From: Antilocapra americana
Taxonomy: Eukaryota > Chordata > Mammalia > Artiodactyla > Antilocapridae
Assembly (NCBI GenBank): GCA_007570785.1
Contig: ML660203.1
Coordinates: forward strand, 5,577,460-5,641,459
DNA: 64,000 bases
Direction of reading: 5' to 3'
The position numbers and the translations under genes are program-made. The notes under the pieces are model-generated. The model saw nothing but the letters and a program-made list of their open reading frames with translations, made no database searches and was not told the origin of the DNA. Positions 52,489 through 62,734 of the stretch are shown here, one piece after another. Numbering within the stretch: the stretch's first letter is position 1; each line of letters opens with the position of its first letter.

Positions 52489-52690
52489 GAGAAGTGAAAG
52501 TGAAAGGAGTCCCTCAGTCACGTCCGACTCTGTGACCCCGTGGACTATACAGTCCACGGAATTCTCCAGGCACGAATACTGGAGTGGGTAGGCTTTCCCT
52601 TCTTCAGGGGATCTTCTCAACCCAGGGATCGAACCCAGGTCCCCTGCATTGCAGGCGAATTCTTTACCAGCTGAGCCACAAGGGAAACCC
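52489..52690 (-). mobile_element. Bov-tA2-like SINE
   Basis: AGTGAAAGTGAAAGGAGTCC, CCCGTGGACTATACAGTCC (the palindromic variant also seen at 15054 and 37761), CAGCTGAGCCACAAGGG. It abuts an L1 3' UTR. Confidence 0.93.
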
Positions 52691-52912
52691 AAAATAGACA
52701 GCTAGGGGGAAGCTATTTAGCACAGAGAGCTCAGTTGGGTGTTCTGTGATGACTTAGAGAGATGGGATGGGGGCTGGCGAGGAGGGAAGTCCAAGAGGGC
52801 TGGGATGTATGCATACATATGGCTGATTCACTTTGCTGTATGGCAGAAACTAACAGCATTTATATTATACTCCGATAATAATAAATAATTTTTTTAAAAG
52901 AAACAAACTGAG
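52691..52912 (+). mobile_element. L1 3' UTR (ruminant type)
   Basis: AAAATAGACAGCTAGGGGG, TAGCACAGAGAGCTCAG, GGCTGATTCACTTTGCTG and TTATACTCCGATAATAATAAA. 5'-truncated, non-coding. Confidence 0.83.
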
Positions 52913-52984
52913 AAGAAAGACAAGTCAGTCATTAAAATCAGATACGATTACAGCTAGAAGGGAGATATGTACAGACACAGTGAG

Positions 52985-53400
52985 TACATGGATGTGGTGG
53001 GGAGGACTTAAGTCTGCCCAGGAAATCAAGGAAGATTTCCCACAAGAGACAGGGTCAAAACTGGGTCTTGAAAGATGGGTAGGAATTTGCCAGACAGAAA
53101 AGTAGAGGAAGGCATTCCAGGCTAAGGGAACTATGTGTGCCAAGTCATAAAAGGGTCCCAGAAAATTCTGGGAGTTGCAAAGTTACCCAGCCTGAAAGTT
53201 TCAATGGTCTGGTCTGGCTGGTGTGGAGCGTGAGGGCCAGGGGTGTGACAAGAGGGCTAGCAAGGTCAATGGGTCAAGATTATCATTCACCTTTTAGGAC
53301 AGGCAAGGGGATTTTGATTTTGCCCCATAAGCAATGAGGAGCCATGGAAGACTTCAAAGCAGAGGAGTGATGTGATCAGATTTGCTCACTAGAAGGAGTC
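52985..53400 (-). mobile_element. L2 LINE fragment
   Basis: AACTGGGTCTTGAAAGATGGG, AGAGGAAGGCATTCCAGGC, GCAATGAGGAGCCATGG and GAGTGATGTGATCAGATTTGC: complement of L2 ORF2/3' text. Decayed. Confidence 0.65.
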
Positions 53401-53616
53401 TTTGGTTTGCTGGGCTGGGAATGTATGAGAAACAGTAAGAAATCACAAATCCTGCACCTCAGGCAGGGGAACAAAATTTTTTAGTCAAGATGAACATGAA
53501 AACATGCCCAGCATGGGTACCCAGGCAGTCCCAACCCCTTATCCTACCTGCCATGACAGCCAGAATTGGACCAAAGCATACAGAGAGAAGGAAATGCTCA
53601 GAGCATCTCTAAGTGG

Positions 53617-53918
53617 GGGACTTCCCTGGTGGTCCAGTGGGTAAGAATCTGTCTACCAATGCAGGGGATGTGTGTTCGACTCCTGGTCCGAGAACTAAGA
53701 TCTTACATGCCACAGGGCAACTAAGCTGTGTGTGCCGAAACTAGTGAGCCCTGGCACCTGAGGTCTCGTGCTCCGCAACGAAAAGAACCATCGCAATGAG
53801 AAGCCCGTGCATCACAACTAGAGAGCCGCCTGCTGCAACTAGAGAAAGCCAGCCCGCAGCAAGGAAGAGCCCTTGCAATGCAGCAGAGACCCTGCACGCC
53901 AAAAAAATTCTTTTAAAA
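53617..53918 (+). mobile_element. CHR-2-type SINE with exact TSD
   Basis: Complete copy with GGACTTCCCTGGTGGTCCAG head and multiple CAACTAGAGA units. The TSD ATCTCTAAGTGG is perfect at 53605-53616 and 53919-53930. Confidence 0.95.
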
Positions 53919-53930
53919 ATCTCTAAGTGG

Positions 53931-55009
53931 TTTTCCATGAGCTGCCCCTGTACCAAGCATGAGAGAAGATGACCTTTGTGTGCTGGGTACCATCACAGGC
54001 CCCCATCTGACCAAAGGATCCCCTGTCTCCTTCCTGGAAGCCTGAAGTTCAGGAAGTGTCTGGCCCCTCCAAATGGATGGGGCTTTAAAAACCTGAGAAG
54101 TCCAAGTTCACAGGCGCAGGAGACAGATTCATTTAAAAAAACGATTTCTGTTGTTGCCTTTGTCATTCCAAATGATTCTGCCCCTTGACCCAGGAAGAGG
54201 TTCCGATTGCATAAATAGAGCAGTAATCTTCAACATCAATGTTTTGATAAAATGAGAGTGAGGGGGGAGGGGAATACCTATTATAAACACCACCTCCGGG
54301 AAGCATGGTCAGAAAAAGTTATTAAACATTCCATCACAAGCTTGGAAGAGAGTACTATCCACCCCGCCCTGCACCGAGCTCCTAATAAAGGCAGCATCTT
54401 GGAATTTGCCACTCTTCAATGCATAATTCACTTGTCAAAAAGCAACGGTAATACATTGCGTTTTCATAAGGGGCTCTGAAGCTGTCTAATTTCCCTGAGC
54501 CGCAGGACGGCGGGAGGCTGTGGCCACTCACTGAGGCCCCTTTATGCATTATGGATAGAAACTTTGCAATTCAAAGTGAGAAGTCCATGTCCCCATCACC
54601 GGCCCCAAGAACCCCACATCAGATCAGAAGGCCTGGAACTAAAGGGCAGGTCTGCTCCAAAAATCTAGAGCCATTTGGCACCTAGACGTGTGTGCACATG
54701 TGTGTTTGTGTGTTAGAGCAGGGAAGGAAGCAAAAATCATCGCCTAGGTCTCACCAAATGTCATCAGAAACCAGATCTGTCACTGGCTAACACACTGCGG
54801 GATGAGGCAAGAACACACAGGCAATGCATAGGTAGAACAACATGACCCTGGGCCTCGTGCATACCTCCAGTGCCCTCCTCAGACCCTGAAATACAGACCA
54901 CAGAGTCTGCAGGCAGAGACACCATTAGGCCACTGGAAACTGGATTGGAGGGTCCTGGTGTGTCTTTACCTGGCCACCTCACCAAGGAGGCAAAAGCAAA
55001 GAAAGAGGT
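53931..55009. other. Single-copy block with strongest conserved-element candidate
   Basis: No repeat recognised over about 1.08 kb. Bases 54230-54600 contain two octamer-like ATGCAT(A/T)AT words about 120 bases apart, TAAT words and CpG-containing sequence. See findings. Confidence 0.5.
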
Positions 55010-55222
55010 ACTTCCCTGGTGGTCCAGAGGCTAAGACTCTGAGCTCTCACTGCAGGGGGACTAGGTTCAATCCCTGATCAGGGAACTAGATCCCATATGC
55101 CATAGCAAAGAGTTTGCATGCCACAACCAAAGATGTCACAAGCCTCAACAAAGATTGAAGATCCTGAGTACCACAGCTAAGACCCAGTATAGCCAAAGAA
55201 ATAAATTAAGTAGATAAATAGA
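55010..55222 (+). mobile_element. CHR-1-type SINE, followed directly by CHR-2
   Basis: TACTTCCCTGGTGGTCCAGAGG head, GGTTCAATCCCTGATC, GGGAACTAGATCCC, several CACAACCAAAGAT-like units. Its AAATAAATTAAG tail runs straight into the next SINE. Confidence 0.9.
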
Positions 55223-55535
55223 ATTTCCCCAGTGGTCCAGTGGTTAAGAATCTGCCTGCCAATGCAGGGGACACAGGTTCAATCTCTGGTCTGGGAAGAC
55301 TGCACATGCTACAGGGTAACTAAGCCCGTGGTCTGCAACTACTGAGCCCACGTGCCCTGGAGTCCATGCTCCTTAACAAGAGAAGCCACTGAAATGAGAA
55401 GCCTGAGCAATGCAAGTAGAGACTAGCCCCCACTCCCTGAAACTAGAGAAAAACCCACGCATAGCAATGAAGACCCACACAGCCATAAATAAATAAACAT
55501 GCTTAAATAAATAAACACATTTTTTAAAAAGTAAA
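55223..55535 (+). mobile_element. CHR-2-type SINE in a CHR-1 tail
   Basis: TTTCCCCAGTGGTCCAGTGG head, body with CAACTACTGAGCCCACGTG and GAAACTAGAGAAAAACCC. The double (TAAATAAATAAACA) tail suggests overlap of the two SINE tails. Repeats the arrangement at 1367-1861. Confidence 0.9.
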
Positions 55536-55576
55536 GAGAGAAAATCAGGTAAAGAGATGGACAGACTTGAGTAGAG

Positions 55577-55786
55577 AGAGGGCCCTAGTGGCTCCAACGG
55601 TAGAGAGTCTGCCTGCAATGCTGGAGACCCAGGTTCAGTTCCTGGGTCGGGAAGATCCCCTGGAGCAGGAAATGGCAACCCACTCCAGTATTCTTGCCTG
55701 GAAAATCGCATGGATGGCACAGCCTGGCGGGCTACAGTCTATGGGGTCACAAAGAATCAGACACGACTGAGCGACTAACACACATA
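55577..55786 (+). mobile_element. Bov-tA SINE
   Basis: GGGCCCTAGTGGCTCCAACGG head, CAGGTTCAGTTCCTGGG, full linker and BovA to GACACGACTGAGCGACTAAC. Well preserved. Confidence 0.94.
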
Positions 55787-55794
55787 TTGTGCTA

Positions 55795-55925
55795 GAAGGA
55801 GCAGTAGAGCTGGATGCAGAAGGCCTCGAGTCTGATCCCACCGCTCACGAGAAAATCAGGAGCCCCAGGTCAAGTCACTCAGCCTTACCTGGTATAAAAA
55901 GTGAAACGCAGGTGAGTGGAGCAAA
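55795..55925 (+). mobile_element. MIR fragment, diverged
   Basis: GAGTCTGATCCCACCGC, CAGGTCAAGTCACTCAGCC and TATAAAAAGTGAAACGC follow MIR order. Confidence 0.4.
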
Positions 55926-55985
55926 CTGTGCTCAAACCCTGGCTCCTCTACTGCATGGTTCCTAGAAAACCCGAGTCATCCCCTT

Positions 55986-56555
55986 TCAGTTCAGTTCAGT
56001 GGCTCAGTTGTGTCCGACTCTTTGCGACCCCATGAACCGCAGCACGCCAGGCCTCCCTGTCCATCACCAACTCCAAGAATTCACCCAAACTCATGTCCAT
56101 TGAGTCGTGATGCCATCCAACCATCTCATCCTCTGTCGTCCCCTTCTCCTTCTGCCTTCAATCTTTCCCAGCATCAGGGTCATTACAAATGAATCAGTTC
56201 TCTGCATCAGCTGGCCAAAGTATTGGAGTTTCAGCTTCACCATCAGTCCCATCAGTGAACACCTAGCACTGCTCTCCTTTAGGATGGACTGCTTGGATCT
56301 CCTTGCAGTCAAAGGGACTCTCAAGAGTCTTCTCCAACACCACAGTTCAAAAGCATCAATTCTTTGGCCCTCAGCTTTCTTCATAATCCAACTCTCACAT
56401 CCATACATGACCACCGGAAAAACCATAGCCTTGACTAGACAGACCTTTGTTGACAAAGTAATGTCTCTACTTTTTAATATGCTGTCTAGGTTGGTCATAA
56501 CTTTCCTTCCAAGGAGTAAGCTTCTTTTAATTTCATGGCTGCAGTCCCCTACTCA
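55986..56555 (-). mobile_element. BovB LINE 3' end (about 570 bp)
   Basis: Begins with the TCAGTTCAGTTCAGTGGCTC tail complement. It continues through GCCATCCAACCATCTCATCC and into coding complement as far as CATGGCTGCAGTCCCC. 5'-truncated, inverted relative to the BovB at 59395-60208. Confidence 0.95.
56091..56498 (-). pseudogene. BovB ORF2 C-terminal fragment
   Basis: A 135-codon open frame matches the C-terminal part of the BovB RT polyprotein: MTNLDSILKSRDIT, YGCESW, FELWCWRRLLRVP and RRRRGRQRMRWLDGI are visible. The RT catalytic core is absent and the end differs from the family (a C-terminal frame change near the ITTQWT end), so it is a dead fragment. Confidence 0.9.
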
Positions 56556-56629
56556 GAGGCATTTGGCCCCAGAGGTCAATGTGGACAACTGTCCCTTCTC
56601 CAAGGCTCCAGTCCATCCCTGTCCTGTCT

Positions 56630-56755
56630 TTCATGCAGAAGACGCAGAGCTGAACTGCTTGGATTTGAGCCCCAGTTCTGCCCAAACGTTTCTAAGCCTC
56701 AATTTCTCCATCTCTAAAATGGGAATAAAAATATTACTCACATCAAAGAGAGGGT
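56630..56755 (+). mobile_element. MIR
   Basis: GGATTTGAGCCCCAGTTCTGCC, TAAGCCTCAATTTCTCC and TCTAAAATGGGAATAA follow MIR order. Confidence 0.8.
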
Positions 56756-57377
56756 GACACCTGATCGATCTAGGGAGGAGGTGCTGGAGAAAAAAAAAAA
56801 AAGATAATATGGCACAGAGGTGGAGCTTAGAGATGTCAGGCAAAGGAAGGGCTCAGGCATGCTGCCATGTATGGGCTGGATCAGGCCAGGGAGAAACAGC
56901 TCTTGGGAGAGTGCCTTCGCTACCAGGGGCTGGCCAAACCCTGAAGAGCCCAAGGGCGCCATGTTCCACTTCTGCTCCCAAACACACTGGCAACCAGGCT
57001 CTCTGATCACTTTCCTTAAGGCCACAAGAGTCAAGAAGCATTCAGTCACACAGGCAGCTAGGTCTACACAATGATCAGTGTAAATATCAATAACAAGTTC
57101 TAATAAGAAGAAAGGGGAGAGAAATAATCTCATTTCATCCTCATAACCATTCATGCAACAATGTAGCTAGTTTTTCTCATCACCTCTGTCCTCAAGGGGC
57201 CCCCAGTGACTAGGTGGTGATAAGCAAGCATCCAATGGTACCAGAGTTTGAGCCCTTCTAACCAGCCAGCACCTCTGGGAGCAGGAGACAGACTGTCTTA
57301 GTGAAAAGGCCTCTACTTGCGATAGACAGGGAGGACCCAAGGACCTGGCAGGGAGTCAGCAGAGGAAAATAACTGAA
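56756..57377. other. Unassigned, possible MIR remnant
   Basis: Possible minus-strand MIR words at 57130-57180 (CATTTCATCCTCATAACC). A 13-A run lies near 56790. Overlapping ORFs on both strands without known motifs. Confidence 0.35.
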
Positions 57378-57442
57378 CTTCTCCGCACGTGACAAGGAGT
57401 GTCACTTCTCTACATGTGACAAATGTGACAACTTCTCTACAT
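57378..57442 (+). repeat. 27-bp minisatellite, 2.4 copies
   Basis: Units start with CTTCTC at 57378, 57405 and 57432. Units 1 and 2 share CTTCTC...CA(C/T)GTGACAA with substitutions; unit 3 is 11 bases. Each of the first two carries an E-box-like CACGTG or CATGTG. Confidence 0.85.
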
Positions 57443-57599
57443 TTTTTTTACTATTGTGAGGAAAGGGCAGGGAGCATGAAAAAGGGAAACAGTTGAGAAG
57501 GGAGGAAGCTGGGGAAGGTGTTGCCCTGTGACGTTGGGTGAATGTCCCTGATGATGGACAGCGTGACATTGTTTAAGACAAGAATATTTTCTAGATGGA

Positions 57600-57725
57600 T
57601 AGACTCAATGGACAAATTTTACATAGTCCATATCACAGATTAGTAAACTAAGATGTGGCAAGGAGATCAAACAATTACCTAGTGACAGAACCATGACCTG
57701 GATGCTAGTCTTCTGAGTTCTTGTC
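57600..57725 (-). mobile_element. MIR fragment
   Basis: CAGATTAGTAAACTAAGATG, AACAATTACCTAGTGACAG and CTGGATGCTAGTCTTCTGAG resemble the MIR minus core. Diverged. Confidence 0.55.
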
Positions 57726-59199
57726 TAGGACATCCTTTCCTATAACCTAAATTGATGTGTTCTCACTTTATTGAATTGAAGAATGAGATGTAGTAGCATT
57801 TTTGTGACTTTAATTTTATACATGTTTAATATTGTCACCTGGGTAAGATACACTGAAGAAGTGTTTTATTAGAAGACTAATAATTTTTTTTGCAAAAGAA
57901 GAGGGTATTTTCCAATGATGTCAACCCCTCATCCCCTAAATGTGACCTGAGTTACTGCACTTGGCATCCAATGAATGCTTGGGAGGAGTGAGGTTTGGGC
58001 TGAGTTTTCCAATTGGATTTGCAAGTGTTTATCAAAGACTTAAATTCTGAAGACAAAAGGCCCAAGGCAGAGAGGTCACTGAGAATGTAAGACCCAGAGG
58101 GAGAGGCAAAGAACTCCGAGGGTTTTGAATACACTTTAGACATACAATGGAAGTTCTAATCAATCTTATCTAGAATTCAAAGGATTAGAGGAAGCCAGCT
58201 GATACCTGGGGTCCACAAATAACCCAGAGAGTGGTCCGAGATGGATGCAAAGTTCAACTGAATCACTAAGGTAGGAGCAGGTAACCGTTCTTGTGGACTT
58301 TGCACAGGAAGGAAAGTTTTTTTATCCCATAAGGCTGTTCACTCCAAGAAAAGGAAATGGCATAACCAAAAACTCATGGTCATGAATGGGTGCCATGTTT
58401 GAGAATGGGGGCTGGTGCAGAGGACCCAGAAGGTTGGGAGAAGACATCAGAGGGGCAATGCTGAACATGGGTTGGCAGAGGGCCAGGTCAGGACGTATCA
58501 ATGTTATCAACTGTCTGAGGAGTTCAAACATGGCCTACAAGAAAGAGAGGCATCCTTGAAGCACTTTTAGGAATAGCCTATCGAGGCCAGACCTGTGTTA
58601 CACAAAGTTCAGAGAAGAGGAGGAACCAGGTGGGGAGTGCAGAAGCCTACCCCGGGGTTGTGGCATCCTAACAAGCAAACAGAAACAACAATAAAAACAG
58701 CAACAGGATCTGAACAATCAATGCACAACACAGAGCATGGGACTGAGTAAAAAGCATCTGGAAACATACTCAGGGTCATTAGTCATTGTGGAAATGTGAC
58801 ATTTCCTGCCTCCAGTGCTAGGATTAAAAACCACACTTGGAGTAATAAGTTCCAACTTCACGTTGGTGTTTTCTCTGGGAAAAAGGCATCAGCAAGAGCT
58901 CAGGAGGCTTCAAATGTGTTCATAATATGTCCTTTATGGCTAAAAGGAAGCAAAAGTCAAAATGGAAAATGTTAAGATCGGATAATCGGCCAAATACCAA
59001 GTACGTAAACATTCATTTTATTAATCTCCATATCTTTCTGAAGATCATTGTTCATATTAAAATATTTTCTTAAATAAGGACTCATTTTTCTGTCTATGTC
59101 AAAGGTTAAAATAAAAGAAGTCCTAGTGATGGGGAAGCTATAAGGAAATGACACATTCCACGTCCTGCCGGTAAAAGAAACATTGGTATATTTCCAAAA
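57726..59199. other. Longest repeat-free stretch
   Basis: About 1.5 kb without a recognised repeat, gene or exon. Small ORFs only. AT-rich ends, ordinary middle. Confidence 0.45.
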
Positions 59200-59394
59200 G
59201 ATAGTTTAGCAAAATCTATCAAAATTGTTGAATGTGTGTGAACTCTGATATATCAATTCTGCAACTGGGAATTTTCCTCAAGGAAGTTATGATGGATATG
59301 CCCAAAATTAAGCTTTGGAAGAAACAAATTAAAAATAATATAAATATACAGCAATACTTTATAGCCATAGGAGATGCAGAAAGGCATCAAAAGA

Positions 59395-60208
59395 TATGGA
59401 AGGATGTACTTCAGATATGCAGATGACACCACCCGTATGGCAGAAAGTGAAGAAGAACTAAAGAGCCTCTTGATGAAAGTGAAAGAGGAGAGTGAAAAAA
59501 TTGGCTTAAAGTTCAACATTCAGAAAACTAAGATTATGGTATCCGGTCCCATCACTTCATGGCAAATAGATGGGCAAACAGTGGAAACAATTGCTGACTT
59601 TATTTTTCTGGGCTCCAAAATCACTGCAGATGGTGATTGCAGCCATGAAATTAAAAGACACTTGCTCCTTGGAAGGAAAGTTATGACCAACCTAGACAGC
59701 ATATTAAAAAGCAGAGACATTACTTTGCCAACAAAGGTCCATCTGGTCAAGGCTATGGTTTTTCCAATGGTCATGTATGGATGTGAGAGTTGGACTGTTA
59801 AGAAAGCTGAGCACCAAAGAATTGATGTGTTTGAACTGTGGTGTTGGAGAAGACTCTTGAGAGTCCCTTGGACTGCAAGAAGATCCAACCAGTCCATCCT
59901 AAAGGAGATCAGTCTTGGGTGTTCATTGGTGGGACTGATGTTGAGGCTGAAACTCCAATACTTTGGCCACCTGATGCAGAGAGCTGATTCATTTGAAAAG
60001 ATCCCGATGCTGGGAAAGATTGAGGGCAGGAGGAGAAGGGGACAACAGAAGATGAGATGGTTGGATGGCATCACTAGCTCAGTGGATATTGGTTTGGGTG
60101 GACTCTGAGAGTTGGTGATGGACAGGGAGGCCTGCATGCTGCATGCAGCTCATGGTGTTGCAAAGAGTCAAACACGACTGAGCAACTGAACTGAACTGAA
60201 CTGAACTG
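59395..60208 (+). mobile_element. 5'-truncated BovB (RTE) LINE
   Basis: Starts just upstream of the RT YADD box, runs through the ORF C-terminus and the 3' end (GTTGCAAAGAGTCAAACACG, CTGAGCAACTGAACTG) and finishes in the family's (ACTGA)n tail at about 60186-60208. BovB supplies the machinery thought to mobilise Bov-tA, whose tail is the BovB 3' end. Confidence 0.96.
59398..60108 (+). pseudogene. BovB reverse transcriptase, C-terminal open fragment
   Basis: The frame (open from ATG at 59374, 244 codons; the first dozen may be non-BovB) contains the RT motif FRYADD at residues 13-18, then SEEELKSLLMKVKEESEK, FLGSKITADGDC, YGCESW, FELWCWRRLLRVPW and RRRRGQQKMRWLDGI. The endonuclease domain and the N-terminal RT motifs are missing, so it cannot encode an active enzyme despite being free of stops. 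It has no promoter or start of its own. Confidence 0.93.
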
Positions 60209-60481
60209 ACATTATATGTTCACTAATAAAAGTTTGATATGTCAGTATGTACATATAATTTCCTCAAAAAAAAAATGCAGACACAGAGATAAGACATTGG
60301 GAGGATACACACTGAAATGTCAGAAGTGGCCCTTCCTGAGTGGAGTAACCATGAGTGATATTTTTTTTCTCCACTCCCTATCTTTTTCCCTATGCTCCTT
60401 ATATAAGTTAAATTAATAATAACCATAAAAATTAAGATAGCATATGTACCAAAAAATTAAAAATTTTTATCTTTGATCTGT

Positions 60482-60865
60482 ATCAATCAGCTCAGATTGC
60501 CGTAGCAAACACCATCGACTGGATGGCTTAACAATGGAAACTTACTTCTCAAGGTTCTGGAGATGGAGAAGGCCAAGGTGAACATGCTGGCAGATTTAAT
60601 TTCTGGTGAGAACTCTCTTCTCAGCGGGCGGATGGCCACCTTCCCTCTGTGTACCCACATGGCTTTTCCTCAGTGCTGCTGATGGAGAGACCAGTCTCCC
60701 GTGTCCCTACTTATAGGAGCACCCCACGCCTATGACCTCACCTAACCATAATTATTTCCCCAAGGCCCGTCTCAAAAAACAATCACCATCAAGTTTAGAG
60801 CTTCAACATATGAATGGGAGGAGGAGGGAACGGATGTAAACACTCAGTCCATAATATCCCTCAAA
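60482..60865 (-). mobile_element. MLT1-type MaLR LTR
   Basis: GTATCAATCAGCTCAGATTGCC, GGTTCTGGAGATGGAGAAGG, CACATGGCTTTTCCTC, CTATGACCTCACC and TTCAACATATGAATGGGAGG, ending in CACTCAGTCCATAAT: complement of an MLT1/MST-like LTR. Solo, no ERV genes nearby. Confidence 0.8.
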
Positions 60866-60916
60866 TAGATAATCTGAATCTAATCCTGAGGGGAAAAAAA
60901 ACAAATTAAAGAACAT

Positions 60917-61108
60917 TCAACAGGGACTTCCCTGGCAGTTCAGTGGCTAAGTCTCTGTGCTCCCAATGCAGGGAACCCAGGTTCAGTGTCTGGTCAGGGA
61001 ACTAAATCCTGTACGTCACAATGAAAATGGAATACTCCACATGCCACAATGAAGACTTGGCACAGCCAAATAAATAATTATCTTTAAAAAAAGAAAGAAA
61101 GAAACCAA
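60917..61108 (+). mobile_element. CHR-1-type SINE
   Basis: GGGACTTCCCTGGCAGTTCAG head, GGTTCAGTGTCTGGTCAGG, GGAACTAAATCC, CACAATGAAGACTTGGC body, AAATAAATAATT tail. Confidence 0.92.
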
Positions 61109-61271
61109 TGGCCTTAAAAAAATGCAAAAGAACATTTGACAAACTTTCCTAGACTTTTCAAAAAATGTCCATGTCATGAAAGACTAGCAAGTATGAGGAA
61201 ATAATTCCCAGCAAAGGAGAGAAATGAAACAGTGTAAAGAAATACAACATTGCTCTTGAACCAGGAAAATG

Positions 61272-61272
61272 A

Positions 61273-61309
<37 letters not shown>
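61272..61309 (+). repeat. (TG)n microsatellite
   Basis: Uninterrupted TG array, followed by CATACGTATATGG. Confidence 0.97.
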
Positions 61310-61310
<1 letters not shown>

Positions 61311-61344
61311 ATACGTATATGGTTATAGTTATAAAGGCAATCGT

Positions 61345-61566
61345 TATTGTGGTTGTTAAGTCACTCAGTCATGTCCAACTCTTTGGACCCCATCAACTGT
61401 AGCCTGCTAGGCTCCTCTGTCCATGGGATTTTTCTGCGCAAGATTACTGAAGTGGGTTGCCATTTCCTCCTCCAGGGGATCTTCCTGACTCAGGGATCAA
61501 ACCCTCCTCTCTGTGTCTCCTGCATTGCAAGTGGATTCTTTATCACTGAACCACTGGGAAAAGCCC
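61345..61566 (-). mobile_element. Bov-tA SINE
   Basis: GTTGTTAAGTCACTCAGTC to AACCACTGGGAAAAGCCC. Full-length with the CTCTGTGTCTCCTG insertion near the B box that is also seen at 28556. Confidence 0.93.
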
Positions 61567-61915
61567 ATTAAAGCAACTGGTGAAATTTAAATACAGGCTA
61601 CAGATCAGATGAGAATATATATATCAGTGCCAATGTGGTTCCTTAAGATAAGGGTTCTAAGAGATAATGATGAAGTACTTAAGAATAAAGAGTCGTGTGC
61701 CTGAAACTTACATTGAAATGAGTCAGTAATAATAATAACAATAATCAAAATAATAACATGTATGTATTTGGAAAGAGAAAACAAATATGGAAAAATGTTA
61801 ACATATAGTGAATCAAGGTAAAGAGTATACAGTCTACTTTACTAGTCTTGGAATTCTTCTCTAAGTTTAAAATGTAAATAAAATCGAACAAAAATCCTTT
61901 CCAACAAATAAAATA

Positions 61916-62521
61916 AAAATCCAATTTTTAAAAATAAGATGAAAAAAAGGATTGGGTCATGACATGCTGGAGCCAACTCATACTGGCTTGCAAGAGCAGA
62001 TTGTTAAAATTTCAGAAATTTTTCAATCCAGTGGACAAGTTGGTAACTTGAAATTGGCCACAGTAGGTGTATTGACACCACAGAAATTGGCAATTACTAT
62101 AAATCAGGGCTTTTGTGTTTTTTTTCCAGAAAGCAAGTTGTTTTCCAAAACATCAATGAGTGGAGGGCCCGTTTTTCTCTGTAGCTGGTGGAGACAGAGC
62201 CATTCTCTGAAACTCATCTGGCCCTAGGTCCTTCCACCACATGCTATTTCTTCTTCTAAGGAGCTGTCATATTTCACATCCCCTGCAAGCTGCTTGGCTT
62301 AGTGAAGGCGTCTGTGTCCCCAGTATCTGTATAAGGTCAAATCTCTGAATCAAAGAGATGGTGGTGGCCATGGTGGAACCGATTCACATCCCACCATGAT
62401 TCCTGCTTCACTGTGACATGTCGGGGTGGATACGGATGGGAGGCTCTCCCTTTGATAAGTGAAATCTGCTTTGAGAGGATGTGGTACAGCCTTCCTCTTT
62501 GGGAGGATGTACAGTCACTGC
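61916..62521. other. Unassigned sequence
   Basis: No gene or repeat recognised. A 91-codon ORF at 61952 lacks known motifs. Confidence 0.4.
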
Positions 62522-62640
62522 CAAGCTTCCCCGGTGGGTCAGCAGTGAAGAATTTGCCTGCAAAGCGGGAGTCACAAGAGACCCCAGTTCTTCAGTCCCT
62601 GGATCAGGAAAATCCCCTGGAGGACGAGATCAGTAAATCA
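62522..62640 (+). mobile_element. Bov-tA head only (3'-deleted)
   Basis: AAGCTTCCCCGGTGGGTCAG, CTTCAGTCCCTGGATCAGG, AAAATCCCCTGGAGGACG, then unrelated sequence. The reverse of the head-less copies: the BovA part has been lost, presumably by later deletion or recombination. Confidence 0.85.
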
Positions 62641-62734
62641 GGCATCAGTACTACCTCACCCCAGGGGCAAGAAGTGGGCCACTTACCCTCCAACCCCCAT
62701 GCAGCAGGCTGCATGGTTGCCCCCAGTGATATCA

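Larger units (their letters stand above)
59200..60455 (+). mobile_element. L1ME-like fragment split by BovB
   Basis: Left part 59200-59394: CAAAATCTATCAAAATTG, GATATATCAATTCTGCAAC, GGGAATTTTCCTCAAGG. Right part 60209-60455: GGGAGGATACACACTGAAATG, ATGCTCCTTATATAAG. Colinear pieces of an old L1 separated by the BovB. Confidence 0.55.
60866..61915 (+). mobile_element. Ancient L1M 3' UTR-like repeat, several times interrupted
   Basis: Pieces at 60866-60916, about 61109-61270 and 61567-61915 (AACTGGTGAAATTTAAATAC, AATGTTAACATATAGTG, TTCTCTAAGTTTAAAATG) resemble one old 3' UTR. A CHR-1, a TG array and a Bov-tA lie between them. Family assignment is tentative. Confidence 0.45.

Noticed and set aside
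187..62640. tRNA genes at the many GGTTCGATCCC boxes
   Set aside because: All lie in Bov-tA, CHR or MIR heads. No cloverleaf or independent tRNA was found.
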